Of a stretch of DNA of 64,000 nt, positions 60,275-64,000 are shown in pieces. The position numbers and the translations under genes were made by a program. Each line of letters begins with the position of its first letter. Within the stretch, counting starts at the first letter, position 1. This stretch comes from Chrysaora quinquecirrha (lineage: Eukaryota; Cnidaria; Scyphozoa; Semaeostomeae; Pelagiidae): contig JACTAT010000308.1 of the NCBI GenBank assembly GCA_014526335.1, forward strand, positions 63,170 through 127,169, written 5' to 3'. The notes under the pieces are model-generated. The model worked only from the letters and a program-made list of their open reading frames with translations. It made no database searches and had not been told where the DNA came from.

Positions 60275-60347
60275 GCCTCAGTGGCCTAATGGATAAGGCA
60301 TCGGCCTCCTAAGCCGGGGATTGCGGGTTCGAGTCCCGTCTGAGGTG
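60275..60347 (+). tRNA. tRNA-Arg (anticodon CCT), copy 2
   Basis: Same as copy 1 but with a fully paired anticodon stem (TCGGC against GCCGG) and the more usual GTGGCC in the D-arm. Most likely the functional gene. No obvious TTTT terminator directly after it. Confidence 0.93.
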
Positions 60348-60456
60348 ATGATTATTGTCAGAAACCATCATTCAATCAGTTTTTACCCAAGACCTATTCT
60401 TTCTAAGTAAGCTGGATCCCCGATGATAGGAAAACTGCATATTTCAATAATTGCGA

Positions 60457-60472
60457 GCCTCAGTGGCCTAAT
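60457..60472 (+). pseudogene. tRNA-Arg fragment, cut by a MITE
   Basis: GCCTCAGTGGCCTAAT matches the first 16 bases of copies 1 and 2, then the sequence switches to the GCAAC-word MITE remnant. Confidence 0.85.
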
Positions 60473-60860
60473 TACCACAGGAAACAAACCTAAGCAACTT
60501 TTTAAATTTTTTATAATTTAGTGCACTGCAAGCAATCAAGGATTGATCAAAATAGAAGCTATTTCCATTCATTTGTCGTCAAAACTCGCATATCAACGAA
60601 GTGTTTCTCGTTAAGTGAGGCATTTCATTGAGGGGTTTCCGTTTAACTTTCAATACCAAGTCTCAAATGGTAACAATATCAGCAGGGAGAAATAATTCCA
60701 GTCAATTAATGTGCAATGTTAGATTTTGCTGTTTTTCTAGCCTCCCTACTATTCTTAGGGCAAAAAAGATACAATTAAAATTAAGCAACTTTTGCTACTA
60801 AAAGGTGGCCATAAAAGGTCCAAAAATAAGCAACTTTTGGAACTAAACGAAAAAAGTTTT
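60472..60860. mobile_element. Truncated MITE, GCAAC word, inserted in a tRNA gene
   Basis: TACCACAGGAAACAAACC, GCAATCAAGGATTG, CATTGAGGGGTTTCCG, TCTAGCCTCC, GGTGGCCATAAAAGGTCC and TAAGCAACTTTT occur in the same order as in the full element at 28199-28754. Both TACACG ends are missing. Confidence 0.75.
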
Positions 60861-60930
60861 TGTGATCGATACTGGATGTTCGTGAAAGGACGTCGTCATA
60901 GAAGCATGAGTAACGTGTTAAATATAAGTA

Positions 60931-61503
60931 CAGTTGACATCCGCTATCTCGACTGCCCGCTATCTCGAACATTCGCTATCTCGAACGATTTTCCATTTCC
61001 CCTCGTTTTGGTATAAGGGCTTGTATAGAAAAATCATCCGCTATCTCGAACCCCGTTATCTCGAACATTCGCTGTCTCGAACCATTTTCCATTTCCCATG
61101 GAGGAAAACCTGCTCTTTATCTCGAACTTTGCCAAATTTTTCTGCTGAACTGGATAAAGAGGCAGGCTGAAAATATGTATAAGCTTGCCTAGCGGAGCGG
61201 GAATGGCAGCAGCTAAGTGATATGCTGCCCATGTATACAATAGATGAAGCTGTTCTCTTTCAAGATGTGCTGCATCGCCATTATCTCAATTTCACCAATA
61301 GTAGGGATGAAAGCATTGGGGTGTTTTGACGTCTATGTAAAAAATACCAGACTTGTTTGATGAAATTTCGGATCAGGGGTTCCTTTTCTGACTTAAAAAC
61401 TATAACTTTTTATATTTATATGGGGCATCCGTTATTTCGAACATTCGCTATCTCGAACAAATTCCAGTTTCCCTTGAGAGTTCGAGATAGCGGATGTCAA
61501 CTG
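60931..61503. mobile_element. pogo/Tigger-type MITE
   Basis: Ends are CAGTTGACATCCGCTATCTC and its inverse, with a TA on each side (60929-60930 and 61504-61505). Subterminal repeats of CGCTATCTCGAAC occur about six times near the ends. 573 bp; the transposase is absent. Confidence 0.88.
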
Positions 61504-61505
61504 TA

Positions 61506-62173
61506 TCTATAAAAACACCTTTTTATTAAAACGAGGTAGATTCAATTTTGCTTTCATCCAATTATTTTTTCAATCGGTCAAATGGTCAAGTCTTTAACCA
61601 CTTACTGGCGATTCTGTGAAAGTGTGAAAATTCCTAAAAAAAACACGTGTGAACTTTGAAAGCGCATTATTTCCTTGCAAAAGGGGTTCTATCACCTGTA
61701 ATTAGCAACCAACAACAAGGGATACCACAATAAACACGCTGAAATTCACCTGTTTTCCTGTTTACTTGAATATTTTATTGATCTTATGGCACTTCTTTAT
61801 TCATCTTTCGTAAGAAAATATTTTTGTTATGTTGCAGATGTCCTCGTTGGTAGTCACGAGATCTTGAGAAAACATCCAAGCCAAACAACTCTGTAATGAA
61901 TTTCTATTCGAAGTTACAGGTTGCGATACCTGTTAAAACGATACCGTTTGCCAAGTATTCTCTAAGAAGCGTTTGGTAAATTTTTATACGTGCTTCTTAT
62001 TTCGTTAAAAATAGTTTTAACGAGCTTTAGCTGGGAAGCAGTTTGACTACTACAGTTACGTTCCTGAAGTTCTTCCAGGATTTTTTTAAGAAATGTCGAA
62101 AATATTCCAACTGCTTTAAGCGCACGGGCAGGGGGGGGTTCTTTTTCGACCTACTGTACAGGCCTATAGACCT
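61506..62173. other. No gene recognised
   Basis: AT-rich. Short ORFs lack recognisable motifs. Confidence 0.35.
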
Positions 62174-62579
62174 TACACGCTTTTTTTTTATAAGGAACCT
62201 ACCTCAAGGCCTAGTTCTTAAAGTTCCTTATTTTTGGCCCTCTTTTGAGGCAATTGTAGTTCCAAAAGTTCCTTAATAGTCCCTTAATTTTAAGTGCACA
62301 TACAGTGGTCTTAACAATAAAAGAGAGACATTTGCATGTGAGCAAAGTTCGAGACTGCTCAAAGAAACATTGGATACATGCTTAACGTGAAATTTATGTG
62401 ATTTTCGATAGCAAATGAATGGAACCGGCTTTCTAATTCTTGATTATTAGCAGCGATAAAAGTATTCAACATTCAAAAGTTCCTTAATGATTTTCTCTTT
62501 AGTAGTATAAGTTCTTTAAATTTTCGGGCCTTCTACATGTAGGTTCCTTATAAAGTGGTTCCTTATAAAAAAGCGTGTA
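62174..62579. mobile_element. TACACG-ended MITE, GGAAC word (406 bp), cleanest copy
   Basis: The left end is TACACGC, a T-run, TATAAGGAACC, then the backbone GGCCTAGTTC, AAAGTTCCTTATTTTTGG and AAAAGTTCCTTAA. The right end carries two word copies in GGTTCCTTATAAAGTGGTTCC, then TTATAAAAAAGCGTGTA. TA on both sides. The same design as the GAAAC, GCAAC, GAAAG and GAATA copies, with a different word. Confidence 0.9.
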
Positions 62580-62686
62580 CCCGAAATCACACTTTGGCTG
62601 CGAGGCCAAACGCGAGTTCTGCTGCGCGTATAAGTCTTTTCAGTTTGAAAGCATGGCAAACAACACAAGAGCTTGCTAGTCTGTGG

Positions 62687-62957
62687 TACACGCAGTTATT
62701 TTTATAAGCAACTTCCCTCGGCCCTAGTTCAAAAAGTTGCTTATTTTTGGACCTTTTATGGCCACCTTTTAGTAGTAAAAGTTGCATAGTAGTTGCTTAA
62801 TCTTAACTGTATCTTTTTGCCCTAAGAATAGTATAGAGGCTAGAAAAACAAGCAAAATTTGACATTGCACATAAAATGACTGGAATCGTTTCTCCCTGCT
62901 GATATTGTTATCATTAGACACTTTGTATTGAAAGTTAAACGGAAACCCCTCAAAAAA
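62687..62957. mobile_element. TACACG-ended MITE, GCAAC word, truncated
   Basis: Starts TACACGCAG, T-run, TATAAGCAACTTCC, then CCCTAGTTC, AAAGTTGCTTATTTTTGG and AGTTGCTTAA. It matches the right part of 28199-28754 in inverse sense. The other end is missing after about 62957. Confidence 0.8.
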
Positions 62958-63464
62958 GAACAAAAAAAATACCCTGTTTATTACGTACTTTGCTTATAAC
63001 GTATACCAAATACTGTGGTCCCTTCAAGTACGTAATAACGGGATGATACTGTATAGACTGCTGGCGTTGATGCTGTCGGATGAAAGGGTTTCTTTTATAG
63101 GTACCATCAGTACTATCTTCAAAAGTGAACGTCCTTGTATATCTCTTCATACCGAAACGAATTCCGTAAACTAGAAATGAATCTATTGCTATGTGATTTC
63201 GAGAAAAATCCTTCATATTACGATAGCTGTACAATATTGCTTCCTTTGACTCAAGAAAACAAGAAAATGAAACGCGAGTTTGTCTGCGAAATAGCTTTTT
63301 GTTACTTTTAAATTTTGTTGGTTGAGAAAATTCTGTCGTTTTTTTTATGTACACCTTTAACAAAAATGCTAAACTATAAATAAGCCCCCCCCCTAAAATA
63401 AGCCCCCACCCAGAAATTCATTTTTGCAACTAGCCTTCGGGGGCTTATTCGAAGATTTACTCCA
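62958..63464. other. No gene recognised; short repeat text near the end
   Basis: Contains AATAAGCCCCC repeats at about 63380-63410 and an inverse GGGGGCTTATT at about 63438, probably a small hairpin MITE. No exon. Confidence 0.4.
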
Positions 63465-63832
63465 GGGGGGTACTCATTAACTTTCAATACGGGGGGGTCC
63501 ATGCCACTATTTCCTTGCAGACCCCCAAATATTGAATTTAATGTTTTGGAGACCCTTAATATTGCTATCTATTTTTGGACACCTAAAATGTTTTCTCAGG
63601 TTTAGCCATCAGTTTCATGACAATTTACACTTTATAAGCTCTTGGCAATTGGATGGGTCATTGTAATGAATCGGACTAAATCGCAGGATTCTTCCTTCAG
63701 ATTTTTGGACCCCAAATATTGAATTTTTGTCCATGTTATAATTCACAGACCCCAAATTTTATATAAGCTTAAGTTCTCGGACCCCAAATATTGGCATGGA
63801 CCCCCCGTATTGAAGGTTAATGAGTACCCCCC
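63465..63832. mobile_element. MITE with GGGGGGTACTCATTAA ends
   Basis: The left GGGGGGTACTCATTAACTTT and right (inverse) GGGGGGTACTCATTAACCTT continue as a TIR of about 41 bp that also includes GGGGGGTCCATGCCA. Interior carries several CCCCAAATATTGA words. 368 bp, non-coding. Confidence 0.85.
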
Positions 63833-63848
63833 GCTGAGGGAGTTACGG

Positions 63849-63986
63849 TACACACTTTTTTTGTAAGAATATCCTAATTTTTGCCGAGGCTCGAACTTTT
63901 CCATTATTATTCTTAAATTTCCATTGTTCTTTGGCAATTTTGAGCCTGAATATTCTTATAGACTGTATTCTTATAAAAAAAGTGTA
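63849..63986. mobile_element. TACACA-ended MITE, GAATA word (138 bp)
   Basis: Left TACACAC, T-run, GTAAGAATA; right TATTCTTATAGACTGTATTC, then TTATAAAAAAAGTGTA. Two word copies at the right end, as in the other families. A further ATAAGAATGG follows at 63989. Confidence 0.7.
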
Positions 63987-64000
63987 TCTATAAGAATGGA

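Larger units (their letters stand above)
59830..60472 (+). repeat. Tandem array of about 182 bp units carrying tRNA-Arg genes
   Basis: Flanks repeat with the genes: ATTATTGTCAGAAAC, CAATCAGTTTTT, AGCTGGATTCCTTACGAT and TATTTCAA/AT recur around 59890-59960, 60020-60090, 60190-60270 and 60370-60450. One unit keeps only a 3' tRNA half (about 59960-59991), two are whole, and one keeps only a 5' part. Confidence 0.85.

Overview
The window looks like animal nuclear DNA, most likely from a cnidarian-type invertebrate such as an anthozoan. The genes have GT-AG introns, coding density is low, the DNA is AT-rich, and transposon relics are abundant. The genes are ordinary metazoan ones (Cab45/SDF4, ACOT7, CD2BP2, a secreted fibrinogen-like protein, nuclear tRNA-Arg). 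The species cannot be fixed from the sequence alone. A run of 500 Ns at 48357-48856 is a scaffold gap.

Layout. 0.7-2.7 kb: 3' exons of an unrecognised basic/acidic protein (+). 4.0-7.9 kb: complete four-exon SDF4/Cab45 calcium-binding protein (+), with MITE, SINE and repeat insertions in its introns. 9.3-16.6 kb: a satellite array of about 196 bp monomers with higher-order structure. 17-21.5 kb: MITEs and an unknown gene (-). 21.7-27.7 kb: an intact Bel/Pao LTR retrotransposon (-). 28.2-35.2 kb: a second, frame-broken Bel/Pao element (+). 35.7-38.3 kb: hAT-type MITEs. 39.0-39.8 kb: last exon of a second unknown gene (-) sharing a C-terminal motif with the one at 18.7-20.1 kb. 40-45.8 kb: LINE fragment, tetranucleotide arrays in opposite orientations, long tandem repeats. 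44.8-47.3 kb: last four exons of ACOT7 (-). 49.7-50.2 kb: start of a small secreted acidic protein (-). 51.0-52.3 kb: 3' exons of CD2BP2 (-), abutted by a 3.09 kb palindromic transposon at 52.3-55.4 kb. 56.5-59.3 kb: a fibrinogen-like gene (-) and its broken tandem copy. 59.8-60.5 kb: tandem tRNA-Arg(CCT) genes. 60.9-64 kb: pogo-like and other MITEs.

The host genes do not form a pathway and lie here as unrelated neighbours. The main interest is in the mobile DNA. There is a MITE superfamily (TACACG ends) in which a short word next to each terminal TATAAG is repeated inside the same copy and differs between families. A 3.09 kb foldback element carries a possible PIN/FEN-like coding remnant and ends 8 nt from a CD2BP2 splice acceptor. 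Two unrelated Bel/Pao families have inserted at nearly the same place in copies of one dispersed repeat. A satellite shows higher-order repeats. All calls are by eye from sequence and translation; no database search or alignment program was run.
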